In this document: positions 55,387 through 63,278 of the stretch, piece by piece | Numbering within the stretch: the stretch's first letter is position 1 | Layout of the letters: each line of letters begins with the position of its first letter | Assembly (NCBI GenBank): GCA_963824085.1 | Contig: CAWGNT010000007.1 | Location: forward strand, 124,001-188,000 | Source: JARRNE01 sp963824085 | Lineage (GTDB): Bacteria > Pseudomonadota > Gammaproteobacteria > Chromatiales > Chromatiaceae | Reading direction: 5' to 3' | DNA: 64,000 bases | The notes under the pieces: generated by a model | What the model saw: the letters and a program-made list of their open reading frames with translations, nothing else | What the model was told of the DNA's origin: nothing | Database searches by the model: none | Program-made: the position numbers and the translations under genes

Positions 55387-56860
55387 TCAGGTTCTCCTCA
55401 AAGGCTTGTGCCGCCTGTGCTGGTCGCAGGGCGCCCCGAGACTCCAAGGACGCAGCTACCGCCTTGCCGAGGGCCTCAAAGATCATGCCATATGCTGCCG
55501 CGTGCGCGAGACCGCCCACCAATGTGCCCACGCCGGGAAACGCCTTCAGGGCGTTGCCGATCACTGCGAGCATGATGGTCGTGCTGCGGGCGACCCGCTT
55601 CTGCACCAGCTCGAGCAGAAGGTCCGTGTCGATGCGGCGCACGGGCACCTCGTAGAGCTTGGCGAGCTCGCGCACGAAGCTCACGCCGAGGTAGCCCTGG
55701 ATCACCAGATCCGAGCCGGGCGTAATGGCCGCCATGGCGCCGACCATCGCCCTGCGTGAGTACTTGGTCGTAAGCGCCCGAGCGTGCTCGCGGCGGTGGA
55801 GCTGCTCTGCCTCATCAAGCCTGCGTGCCACGAGCACGAAGACACTGCTGTCGCGTAGACGTTCCAGCACCTGGGGGTCCTCGTCCAGGTAGCGCTGCAA
55901 GGCGCGGCCCAGCTCGTCGACCCGCGGCGGCATCGCCCGCACGATAATCTTCTCGGTACCGTCGGGGAGTACCCGCAAGGCCTCGCGCTGTCCTCCGGCC
56001 TGTACCGCCACCAGCTCCACGCGAGCCGTCCCGCCGACCCGGCCGCGCAGCCGGGCGAGCAGCATGTCCAGCTCCTCGGTCCGATAACGGTCGGTCTTGT
56101 TGAGGGCAACGACACAGGGTTTTCCAAGCTCCAGCAGGGACTGCAGATCCTCGTGCTGGGAACGGCTCAGGTCGCCGTCGCAAACGTAGACCACGACGTG
56201 GGAGCGCAGCGCCTCGGCCCGAGACATCTCGTCCAGCCCGGCCCCAACCTCGTTGGTGCCGGGCATGTCCGTCAATATCAGCTCGTCGCCCATCGGGCTC
56301 TGCCAGTGATATTCCGAGATCTCGCGCGTGGTCCCACCGCGGGCACAGACCTCGAGCGTAGCGTCGGGAAGCAACGCCTTGATCAGGGATGACTTTCCGC
56401 TGCTGATCTCGCCGAAGAAGCTGACGTGGATCTTGGCGCCGGCCTTTCGCTCATCGTGCAGGACAAGCTCGCGTCGGACCGCCTGTATGTCGATTCCCTG
56501 CTCGTGCGCCTTGTCGACGCGCTGAGCCAGCTCGTCGCGAGTCAGGGGTGCTGATGGCCCGGGGCGGCTGTCGGCCGCTCCCTGCCGGTCTCGCCTCCTC
56601 AGCAAATGCCACAGGACGAATAGGCCGGCGCCACCGACAGCGAGGAAGCCGCACGCGTATAGATAGAAGAACCAGGGAGGGACGTGCTGCAGCCGCTCCC
56701 ATACGCGAAATGCGCTCTCCGTCAGGATGAGCACGCCCCATAGGAGGAGCACGAGCAGCAGGGTCACCACAACAGCAAGCCCTGTGCGCATGATTTGGGT
56801 GGGGTGGAAGCTTCGGCTCACTGAATGTTTGGTAATCCGTGAAAAACGGTGCGGGCTCAT
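55292..56860 (-). CDS. DUF697-type GTPase with two N-terminal membrane segments
   Basis: 522 aa. Two membrane segments (about residues 25-50 and 62-85), then P-loop FFGEISSGKSSLIKALL, switch ILTDMPGTNEVG and NKTD in VALNKTDRYR, then a DUF697-like hydrophobic C-terminus (IGNALKAFPGVGTLVGG). Paralogue of the next gene, with the same domain order and the shared segment YGVSFVRELAKLYEVP. Start at 56860 has GGAAGG; an upstream ATG at 56872 exists. The pair are co-transcribed and probably act together at the inner membrane. Confidence 0.85.
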   Translation of the reverse strand: MSPHRFSRITKHSVSRSFHPTQIMRTGLAVVVTLLLVLLLWGVLILTESAFRVWERLQHVPPWFFYLYACGFLAVGGAGLFVLWHLLRRRDRQGAADSRPGPSAPLTRDELAQRVDKAHEQGIDIQAVRRELVLHDERKAGAKIHVSFFGEISSGKSSLIKALLPDATLEVCARGGTTREISEYHWQSPMGDELILTDMPGTNEVGAGLDEMSRAEALRSHVVVYVCDGDLSRSQHEDLQSLLELGKPCVVALNKTDRYRTEELDMLLARLRGRVGGTARVELVAVQAGGQREALRVLPDGTEKIIVRAMPPRVDELGRALQRYLDEDPQVLERLRDSSVFVLVARRLDEAEQLHRREHARALTTKYSRRAMVGAMAAITPGSDLVIQGYLGVSFVRELAKLYEVPVRRIDTDLLLELVQKRVARSTTIMLAVIGNALKAFPGVGTLVGGLAHAAAYGMIFEALGKAVAASLESRGALRPAQAAQAFEENLSENLEARARRFARLALEIKDAVREEARQTEN

Positions 56861-56872
56861 CCGCCCTTCCAT

Positions 56873-57201
56873 GAAGGGAGGCTCCGGACGCTGGTGCCCG
56901 GAGGTCTTCCCTGGCCTGACTCAGTGTGCCCCCGCTCCGCTATCACGCGCGGGGACCCTGCTGGACATTGCGGGTAAGCGGATGAACTTGCAAGCATTAT
57001 AGCCGCCATGCGCAGGCGGGGCAGCGGCGCATGGAGAAGGCGTCCGATCCGGGGTGGTCGGGGCAGCGCGCAGCGCGGGATCAGTGCGTGGCCGAGCCAA
57101 CCCCGATAGCACAGCGCATGCCCTGTGTATAATCCGGTCGAGCAAGGCATGGCTCAACACCTCCCACCCACGGCACCCAGGCTCCCTGCGACCGACGACC
57201 C
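56873..57201. other. Divergent promoter region of the GTPase and ycgN-like genes
   Basis: 329 bp. A perfect TATAAT (57128-57133) lies 68 bp before the ycgN-like ATG; no good -35 is seen at the standard spacing. Otherwise no feature. Confidence 0.45.
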
Positions 57202-57645
57202 ATGAGCGCACCCGACGACAGGTTTTGGGAGACGACGCCCTTGTCTGAGATGACTAAGGCGCAGTGGGAGTCGCTGTGCGACGGCTGCGCCAAGTGCTGC
57301 CTAGAGAAGCTGGAGGACGAGGATACGCGGCGCATCGTCTATACGAATGTCGCCTGCCGGCTGCTCGATCACAGCACCTGTTGCTGCACCGACTATCCCA
57401 ACCGATCCCGGGTCGTTCCCAGCTGCGTAACCCTGACCCCGGCCGTGCTCGCGGATCCTTACTGGCTCCCTGCCACCTGCGCTTACCGACTCGTGGCCGA
57501 AGGGCGGCCCCTTCCCGACTGGCATCCTTTATTGACAGGCGATCCATCGTCCGTGGTCGAGGCCGGGCATGCGGTCGGCAGCTGGGTGATCAGTGAAGAC
57601 GCCGCCGGGCCGCTGGTCCATCACCTGATCGACTGGGTGGACTGA
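57202..57645 (+). CDS. YcgN-family cysteine-cluster protein (UPF0260)
   Basis: 147 aa. A cysteine-rich N-terminal segment, LCDGCAKCCLEKLED and CRLLDHSTCCCTDYPNR, CVTLTP, typical of the YkgJ/YcgN zinc- or iron-binding cluster family (CxxCxxxCC-like arrangement). Cytoplasmic. Function unknown. Its stop overlaps the start of the inverted repeat that fills the gap to the ferritin-like gene. Confidence 0.88.
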   Translation: MSAPDDRFWETTPLSEMTKAQWESLCDGCAKCCLEKLEDEDTRRIVYTNVACRLLDHSTCCCTDYPNRSRVVPSCVTLTPAVLADPYWLPATCAYRLVAEGRPLPDWHPLLTGDPSSVVEAGHAVGSWVISEDAAGPLVHHLIDWVD

Positions 57646-57803
57646 GGCGATTTCTGTCAAATCCAATACCACCTTGCTGGTCTTTTCGCCCGCCTTCGGC
57701 GTCACGCCGGCAGTCACATAGCCCGGCTATGCTCCTGCCGTCGCTCCTTGAAGGCGAACCAAAATCCTGCGCAATTTGATATGTGATCTTCCGGCAATCG
57801 CCT
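57645..57803. repeat. Long imperfect inverted repeat between convergent genes
   Basis: About 160 bp. Ends AGGCGATT (57645) and AATCGCCT (57796-57803) are exact complements; inward, CAAAT/ATTTG, TTCGCC/GGCGAA and a central palindrome CATAGCCCGGCTATG (57717-57731) with GGCAG/CTGCC beside it continue the pairing. It exactly fills the space between two convergent stop codons and could act as a bidirectional terminator. Confidence 0.78.
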
Positions 57804-58089
57804 AATCGTGCGCGATCGGCGTGTCAGTAAACAGATAGTCCCTGAGCTCGTGATTGAAGGTGGGGTCCTTGCGGCGAATCCACTCCAGCACCATCGCGGC
57901 GTGCTCCTTCTCCTCGTTGCGGTTGTGGGCCAGGATGGCCTTGAGCTCAGAGTCACGGCACGCATCGACTCGCTGGTTGTACCAGTCCACTGCCTCTAGC
58001 TCCTCCATCAGCGAAATAATCGCCCGATGCATGTCGCGAGTGTCGTCGGAAAGCTCTTCAATCGGCTCGTGATAACCCTCGTTGGCCAT
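57802..58089 (-). CDS. Encapsulated-ferritin-like protein (EncFtn)
   Basis: 95 aa. Matches the EncFtn family of ferroxidases normally packaged in encapsulin shells: THE-like start, HRAIISLMEELEAVDWYNQR and AHNRNEEKEHAAMVLEWIRR carry the metal ligands Glu29, Glu30, Glu32, Trp36, Tyr37, Glu60 and His63 expected from characterised EncFtn. It ends at LFTDTPIAHD without the C-terminal cargo peptide (short LxxL-type tail), and no encapsulin gene is nearby. It could oxidise Fe(II) as a free decameric ring. Confidence 0.9.
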   Translation of the reverse strand: MANEGYHEPIEELSDDTRDMHRAIISLMEELEAVDWYNQRVDACRDSELKAILAHNRNEEKEHAAMVLEWIRRKDPTFNHELRDYLFTDTPIAHD

Positions 58090-58278
58090 ATACGTGTCTC
58101 CTCAGCGCTTGCGCGGATAACAAGAAGGGACGCGGGAGCAGGAGTTCCCACGCCCGCATTGTCCGGGGCCATGCGCGGAAACTCAATGACCACATGCCAG
58201 GCCGACAAGCTCACCCGCAATCGCCCGTCGGGTCCCGCCTGGCGCAGCCCTACGAGCCGCCTGGGCATTCACAACCTG

Positions 58279-59130
58279 CTAACGGGCATCGCGCTTGGGA
58301 TATTTCAGGCGCACGTTTTTCGCTGCGGAGAGGTTGGCCAGAGTCATCGTCGTGGTCGTCAAGTCCACGTCCTGGAGGTTCGTGCGCGTGAGGTTCGCTT
58401 TGCGCAGGATAGAGCCGGTCAGATCCGCCTCGCTCAGGTCCGCATCGGTCAGGTTCGCATTCGAGAGGTCGACGCGGAGTAGAGAAACGCCGCTCAGGTG
58501 GGCGCCCACCAGACTCGTCCTGATCATGACCGCACGATTCATCGTGGCAGGGATGCAGTCCTCGCCGCCGAATCGCGCGCGATCGAGGATCGCGCCCGAG
58601 AGGTTGGCCCCGTTGAGCCGCACGTTGCACAGGTAAGCCTCGGTGAGGTCCGCACCGCGCAGATCCACCTCCAACATAAGTGCGGAGCCAACGACGGTCT
58701 TACGCAGCCGCGTGTTCACCATGCGCGCGGCGTGGAGATCCGTACGTGCCAGCGAGGAGCCGGAGAGGTCCGCCTCGCGGAGGTCCACGTAAGGCATGTC
58801 GCATGATGTGATGCGGGCATCCCGCAGGGAGCACTGACACAATACCGCTGCGTTGCTCTGGACCCCGTCCCCGAAGGTCGCCCCGTTGAGGTCTGCCCCG
58901 GCGAAGTCCGCGCCGCGGAGCATAGCCGCTCTGAAGTTGGCACCCTCCACGTCGGTTGCCCTCAGGTCCGCCCCGCAGAGGTTTGCGCCCTGCAGGTTGA
59001 TTCCGCGCAGATCCATCCCGTGTAGGTCTGCGCCCTCCAACTCCACGTAGCTCAGGTCGGCGCCCATAAGGGAATCCGCCTCGACTGGCAGCAAGACCTC
59101 GCCACTGTCTCTGTGCTTAATCTCGATCAT
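58279..59130 (-). CDS. Pentapeptide-repeat protein
   Basis: 283 aa built almost entirely of A(D/N)LXX repeats (for example ADLSY, ADLHG, ANLCG, ADLRA), forming a right-handed quadrilateral beta-helix. A short non-repeat N-terminus (KHRDSGEVLLPVEADSLMG) and a cysteine-containing break near the middle (VLCQCSLRDARITSCDMPY). Role unknown; some relatives mimic DNA. No signal peptide. Upstream of the EncFtn gene with 189 bp between them. Confidence 0.88.
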   Translation of the reverse strand: MIEIKHRDSGEVLLPVEADSLMGADLSYVELEGADLHGMDLRGINLQGANLCGADLRATDVEGANFRAAMLRGADFAGADLNGATFGDGVQSNAAVLCQCSLRDARITSCDMPYVDLREADLSGSSLARTDLHAARMVNTRLRKTVVGSALMLEVDLRGADLTEAYLCNVRLNGANLSGAILDRARFGGEDCIPATMNRAVMIRTSLVGAHLSGVSLLRVDLSNANLTDADLSEADLTGSILRKANLTRTNLQDVDLTTTTMTLANLSAAKNVRLKYPKRDAR

Positions 59131-59412
59131 GTTTCCCCTCCTTCCTCCTCATGTTTCCCAATCTTAGTCGGAACCGATCAGGTAGGGCACGGGGAGGCAC
59201 CCCGAGGCAGCAGCGCCTGCTCTCTCACCGGCCGGCCAAGACTTCCCCCAACGTCCGACCCTCGGGTCGTTTGGGCGCCCAGTTGCCCTATGGTCTAATT
59301 GGCCTAATAGACCTGTCCATCCGGCAACCGAACCCGAGCAGGTGAGCAATGGTCCTGGACGTCAACGGCCAACCCCTGACAGCCGCCTTGATTGCTGCGG
59401 CGGGCCCTTCCT

Positions 59413-60057
59413 ATGATTGTGACCCCTGAAGAATTCCGTGCCCACGCCATGGAAAAGGGCGTGGCGCGTGCCGACCTTGCGGCAAACCCTTTCCTCCAGT
59501 TTCAGCGCTGGTTCGAAGAGGCCATCGCCACCGGCATTCCAGAGCCGAACGGCATGAGCCTGGCCACGGTTGACGAGAATGGGCAGCCCTGGCTGCGCAC
59601 GGTGCTTCTCAAGCTCTACGACGAGCAGGGCTTTGTCTTCTTCACGAACTATGGCAGCAGCAAGGCGCACCAGATCGACGCAAACCCGCGCGCCGCGCTC
59701 CTCTTCCCGTGGGTCGCACTTGCGCGTCAGGTCGCGATAACGGGCAAAGCAGTGCGGATCTCCAAGACCGAATCGTTGAAGTACTTCGCCACCCGGCCCC
59801 GCGGGAGTCAGATCGGCGCCTGGGCTTCCCCCCAGAGCCAGGTCATCACCTCCCGCTCGCTGCTCGAGGCCAAGGTGGATGAGGTCCGGCGCAAGTTCGC
59901 TCACGGCGAGATCCCGCTGCCCTCCTTCTGGGGTGGCTATCGGGTCGTACCCGAAACCATCGAGTTCTGGCAGGGCCGTGAGAACCGGCTCCACGACCGG
60001 TTTCTTTATAGTCGCGCAACTGCGAAAGGCTGGCGTGTCGAGCGCTTGGCTCCCTGA
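59413..60057 (+). CDS. pdxH: Pyridoxine/pyridoxamine 5'-phosphate oxidase
   Basis: 214 aa FMN enzyme making pyridoxal phosphate. PdxH landmarks: EPNGMSLATVDENGQPWLRTVLLK, FFTNYGSSKAHQI, RGSQIGAWASPQS and the C-terminal EFWQGRENRLHDR, RERLAP-type end. Correct length. No clear ribosome site before the ATG at 59413; an in-frame TTG lies upstream. Single gene. Confidence 0.95.
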   Translation: MIVTPEEFRAHAMEKGVARADLAANPFLQFQRWFEEAIATGIPEPNGMSLATVDENGQPWLRTVLLKLYDEQGFVFFTNYGSSKAHQIDANPRAALLFPWVALARQVAITGKAVRISKTESLKYFATRPRGSQIGAWASPQSQVITSRSLLEAKVDEVRRKFAHGEIPLPSFWGGYRVVPETIEFWQGRENRLHDRFLYSRATAKGWRVERLAP

Positions 60058-60155
60058 CGGATAGCCGCGCGAGCCCAGTTGCGACCGGCTGCCCCCGGGA
60101 TCGGACGCGCGTTCGGCGCAAACTCCTTATTTCCTGCACGAGGCGCTTCCATAAT

Positions 60156-60172
60156 CCGGCCTGAGAGGCCGG
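60156..60172 (+). promoter_or_regulatory. Hairpin covering the ribosome site of the sensor kinase gene
   Basis: CCGGCC and GGCCGG with loop TGAGA, six bases before the ATG at 60178. The GAGAGG ribosome site lies inside the loop and 3' arm, so the hairpin could limit translation. A CATAAT -10-like box sits just upstream. Confidence 0.45.
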
Positions 60173-60177
60173 TTCTT

Positions 60178-61653
60178 ATGACTCTGTCCATCCGAACCAA
60201 GCTCTTCCTGACCCTACTCCTCGCCGGCTCCCTAGTGGTGGCAGGGATGCTCCTGTTCATGCGCTGGTCGTTTCACCACGGGCTGGAGGAATTCGCAGAG
60301 ACCCGCCAGGAGGAGCGTATCGATCAGATTGTCGAGCGCCTCGCGACCTTGTATCGCGGCGACGGCGGTTGGGAGCGGCTGCGGACTGACAAGCGCTTGT
60401 GGGTCGCCGCGCTAGCCGGGCGGGGTAGCCAGCCGAGAGGAGACGAAGGGTTCCCCGACAGGATGCCGTTCCGCCGCGGCTGGATGCGCCATGCGATGGG
60501 CGAACCGGGTGTCTGGCCGCCGGGGCGCGTGCTCCAGGCACACCCGCCCGGCGCGCCGCCACGGCCCGTGGAGCTGAGGCTCATGCTGCTGGACGCACAA
60601 GGCGCCATCCTTTACGGCCGACGGGAGCTGCTCGCACGCGCCGCCAAGCGCTATCCGATCGACGTGGACGGCCAACGCGTCGGCTCCCTTGCGCTCCTCC
60701 CAGGACCTCCGATCTCCGAACGGGGGGAGATTCGTTTTCTCGAGCGCCAGACCAGCGCATTCGCGGTCATTGCAGTTGCTATGGTCGCCCTCTCCGCCGC
60801 CCTCGCGTTCCCCCTCGCCCAGCGACTGGTGCGTCCGGTGCAGGATTTCCAAGGCACCGCGCGGCGACTTGCCGCCGGAGACTACACCGCCCGGGTGGCC
60901 GTCACGGGGGGCGACGAGCTGGGGCGTCTGGGCCGCGATCTGAACGGGCTTGCCGAGACCCTGGAGCGCAACGAGCACGCGCGCCGCCGGTGGGTGGCGG
61001 ACATCTCCCACGAGCTGCGAACGCCGCTCGCCGTCCTGCGCGCCGAGCTGGAGGCCCTTCAGGACGGCGTGCGTCCACTGGACCGCGCCGCGGTGGACTC
61101 CCTGCATGGGGATACCCTGCGCCTGGGCCGCCTGGTGGACGACCTGTACGAGCTGTCGATGAGCGACCTAGGCGCGCTCACGTACCGCAAGAGCGAGACC
61201 GATCTGGCCGAGGTGTTGACGGGCGACGTCGATGCATTCCAGACCAAGTTCGCGGCCGCAGGCATGACCCTGATTCTCGACAACCGTCTCCCCGAGCCCC
61301 TGGTCCTGCAGGCAGACGAGCATCGCCTGTCCCAGCTCTTCCGCAATCTGCTCCGGAACAGCGTGCAGTACACAGACGCCGGTGGGGAGCTGAAGGTGAT
61401 CCTGAGCCGTGATGGAGATGACCTGGTCATCGACTTCCAGGACACGGCCCCAGCGGTACCCCGCGACGCCCTACCCCATCTCTTCGACCGTCTCTACCGA
61501 GTCGAGGGCTCGCGCAGCCGCAACACCGGCGGCGCGGGCCTCGGGCTCGCCATCGCCAGAAACATCACCGAGGCCCATGGCGGGCGCATCGAGGCGCACC
61601 CCAGTCCCGCAGGCGGGCTGTGGCTTCGGATCCGGCTCCCCTTGACCCCATGA
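60178..61653 (+). CDS. Sensor histidine kinase (BaeS-like)
   Basis: 491 aa inner-membrane kinase. Membrane segment 1 at about residues 8-28, periplasmic sensor domain (about 30-193), membrane segment 2 (about 195-215), HAMP, phosphoacceptor His278 in DISHELRTPLA, and N and G boxes LFRNLLRNSVQYTD and GAGLGLAIARN. Same layout as BaeS. Overlaps the response-regulator gene by ATGA. With the Spy-like gene two genes later it fits an envelope-stress sensing module. Confidence 0.88.
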   Translation: MTLSIRTKLFLTLLLAGSLVVAGMLLFMRWSFHHGLEEFAETRQEERIDQIVERLATLYRGDGGWERLRTDKRLWVAALAGRGSQPRGDEGFPDRMPFRRGWMRHAMGEPGVWPPGRVLQAHPPGAPPRPVELRLMLLDAQGAILYGRRELLARAAKRYPIDVDGQRVGSLALLPGPPISERGEIRFLERQTSAFAVIAVAMVALSAALAFPLAQRLVRPVQDFQGTARRLAAGDYTARVAVTGGDELGRLGRDLNGLAETLERNEHARRRWVADISHELRTPLAVLRAELEALQDGVRPLDRAAVDSLHGDTLRLGRLVDDLYELSMSDLGALTYRKSETDLAEVLTGDVDAFQTKFAAAGMTLILDNRLPEPLVLQADEHRLSQLFRNLLRNSVQYTDAGGELKVILSRDGDDLVIDFQDTAPAVPRDALPHLFDRLYRVEGSRSRNTGGAGLGLAIARNITEAHGGRIEAHPSPAGGLWLRIRLPLTP

Positions 61654-62333
61654 AAGACACCATCCTCATCGTTGAAGACGAGCTGAAGCTCGCGCACCTG
61701 CTCGCCGACTATCTGAAGGTTGCGGGATACGCGACCCATCACATCGCCGACGGTCCCCCGGTCGTAGACTGGGTGCGCGCGAATGCCCCTGCCCTGATTT
61801 TGCTCGACCTCATGCTACCGGGGCGGGACGGGCTGGACATCTGCCGCGAGATTCGCGGATTCAGTGCGGTCCCCATCATAATGACGACGGCCCGGGTCGA
61901 AGAGATCGACCGCCTGCTCGGACTCGAGCTCGGCGCAGACGACTACGTGTGCAAGCCGTACAGTCCGCGGGAGGTGGTGGCCAGGGTCAAGGCGGTGCTG
62001 CGCCGTGCGGCGGCAGCGCCGGAGCACCAGAGCGGACTGCTCGACCTGGACGAGGCGAGTCTTCGGGTGCGGGCTAACGGGAGGGAGGTCGAGCTCACGG
62101 CCGTGGAGTTCGCCTTGCTGAAGACCCTGTACACGGCGCCGGGCCGAATCTTCTCCCGCGACCGGCTCATGGATCGGATCTACCAGGACCACCGCATCGT
62201 CTCCGACCGCACCATCGACAGTCACGTCAAGAAGCTCCGCCGCAAGCTCGCCGCGCTGGTGCCCGAGGGTGAGCTCGTCCATTCCGTCTATGGAGTCGGC
62301 TACCGCTACGAGGAGCGCGAGGCCGGGTCCTGA
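61650..62333 (+). CDS. OmpR-family response regulator (BaeR-like)
   Basis: 227 aa. Receiver domain with phosphorylated Asp53 in LLDLMLPGRDGLD, lysine in YVCKPYSPREV, and a winged-helix DNA-binding C-terminus (VRANGREVELTAVEFALLKTL, DRTIDSHVKKLRRKL). ATG overlaps the kinase stop. Probable regulator of the Spy-like gene 210 bp downstream. Confidence 0.9.
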   Translation: MKDTILIVEDELKLAHLLADYLKVAGYATHHIADGPPVVDWVRANAPALILLDLMLPGRDGLDICREIRGFSAVPIIMTTARVEEIDRLLGLELGADDYVCKPYSPREVVARVKAVLRRAAAAPEHQSGLLDLDEASLRVRANGREVELTAVEFALLKTLYTAPGRIFSRDRLMDRIYQDHRIVSDRTIDSHVKKLRRKLAALVPEGELVHSVYGVGYRYEEREAGS

Positions 62334-62543
62334 GCGCGATCCCCGGACCGATCCCACCACCCGCGCAAGCGTTCAAGACTTCCACAATCTTTGCGCTGTA
62401 CCTACACGGGAGGTGCACCATCCCTCGCTATCTTGAAAGCCAGAGGAAGACGCAGGGGACCCCCTGGAGACCAGAGGTTCCCACCGCAAGGAGCGGAGCC
62501 GCATATCGGTCGATCTAATCGTTCAAGACGTCGAGAGGAAACC

Positions 62544-63002
62544 ATGAACAGACTCAACATCGCAAAACGCACCCTTGTTGCTTCCGCCATCGGCATCGCC
62601 GCCGTCGCCGCCACGGTCGCCTTGGCTCAGCCGCCGGGGTACGGCCCGGGCCCGGGTTATGCCCCGCAGGCGCAAACCGCGGGCAGCAGCGTCGACTGGG
62701 CGCAAGCGCGCCTGGACCGGATGGCATGGCGTCTCAACCTGACCGAGGAGCAGAAGGCGAAGCTGAAGCCCATCTTCGAGGAACGCCAGGCCCTGCGCAC
62801 CGCCCAGCGCCAGGCGATGCGGAAACAGCTCGCCGAGGTTCTGACTCCCGCGCAGCTCGCCCAGTGGGACCAGATGCGCGGCCAGCGGGGCTCGCGCCGC
62901 TTCGGGCGTGGACCGTGCGGCGGACAAGGCTTCGGCCCCGGTCGTGGGTATGGCCCGGGCATGGGATACGGCCCTGGACCAGGATTCGGGCCGACCAACT
63001 GA
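62544..63002 (+). CDS. Spy/CpxP-like periplasmic chaperone
   Basis: 152 aa. Signal peptide ending at VALAQ. Two LTxxQ-type motifs, LTEEQKAKLKPIFEE and LTPAQLAQWDQ, mark the Spy/CpxP family of ATP-independent chaperones. Glycine/proline/tyrosine-rich ends (GYGPGPGY near the N-terminus and GRGYGPGMGYGPGP at the C-terminus) are unusual for Spy. Downstream of a BaeSR-like pair, which in Escherichia coli activates spy. ATG at 62544 follows GAGAGGAA. Confidence 0.85.
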   Translation: MNRLNIAKRTLVASAIGIAAVAATVALAQPPGYGPGPGYAPQAQTAGSSVDWAQARLDRMAWRLNLTEEQKAKLKPIFEERQALRTAQRQAMRKQLAEVLTPAQLAQWDQMRGQRGSRRFGRGPCGGQGFGPGRGYGPGMGYGPGPGFGPTN

Positions 63003-63097
63003 GGCCGCGGCAATGATCGCGCCGGCGGCCCCGCTGCCCACGCGAAGCCGCCCGCCCCCGATCCCTGCGTCCCTCATCCAGGAGGCCGTCGCAAAGT

Positions 63098-63131
63098 CCC
63101 CTCGCCCCCGGGAGAGGGTGAGGGGGCGTTT
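63098..63131 (+). terminator. Hairpin downstream of the spy-like gene
   Basis: Stem of about 10 bp, CCCCTCGCCC / GGGTGAGGGG, followed by GCGTTTCT. A moderate terminator signal in a 276-bp gap with no other feature. It resembles dispersed CCCTC/GAGGG hairpins found in GC-rich proteobacteria. Confidence 0.55.
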
Positions 63132-63278
63132 CTAGCCTCATGATATCTCTCGAATATCCAATGCTCGTTGTCGGCTCACCGAGACCGGGAGGATCGTTCC
63201 GGAATTTCGCGACGGCCTCTGCTCCGAGACGGAATTGATGGCCGGGTTGCGGCCGGGGCTCCCACAAGGATCAGCGAG

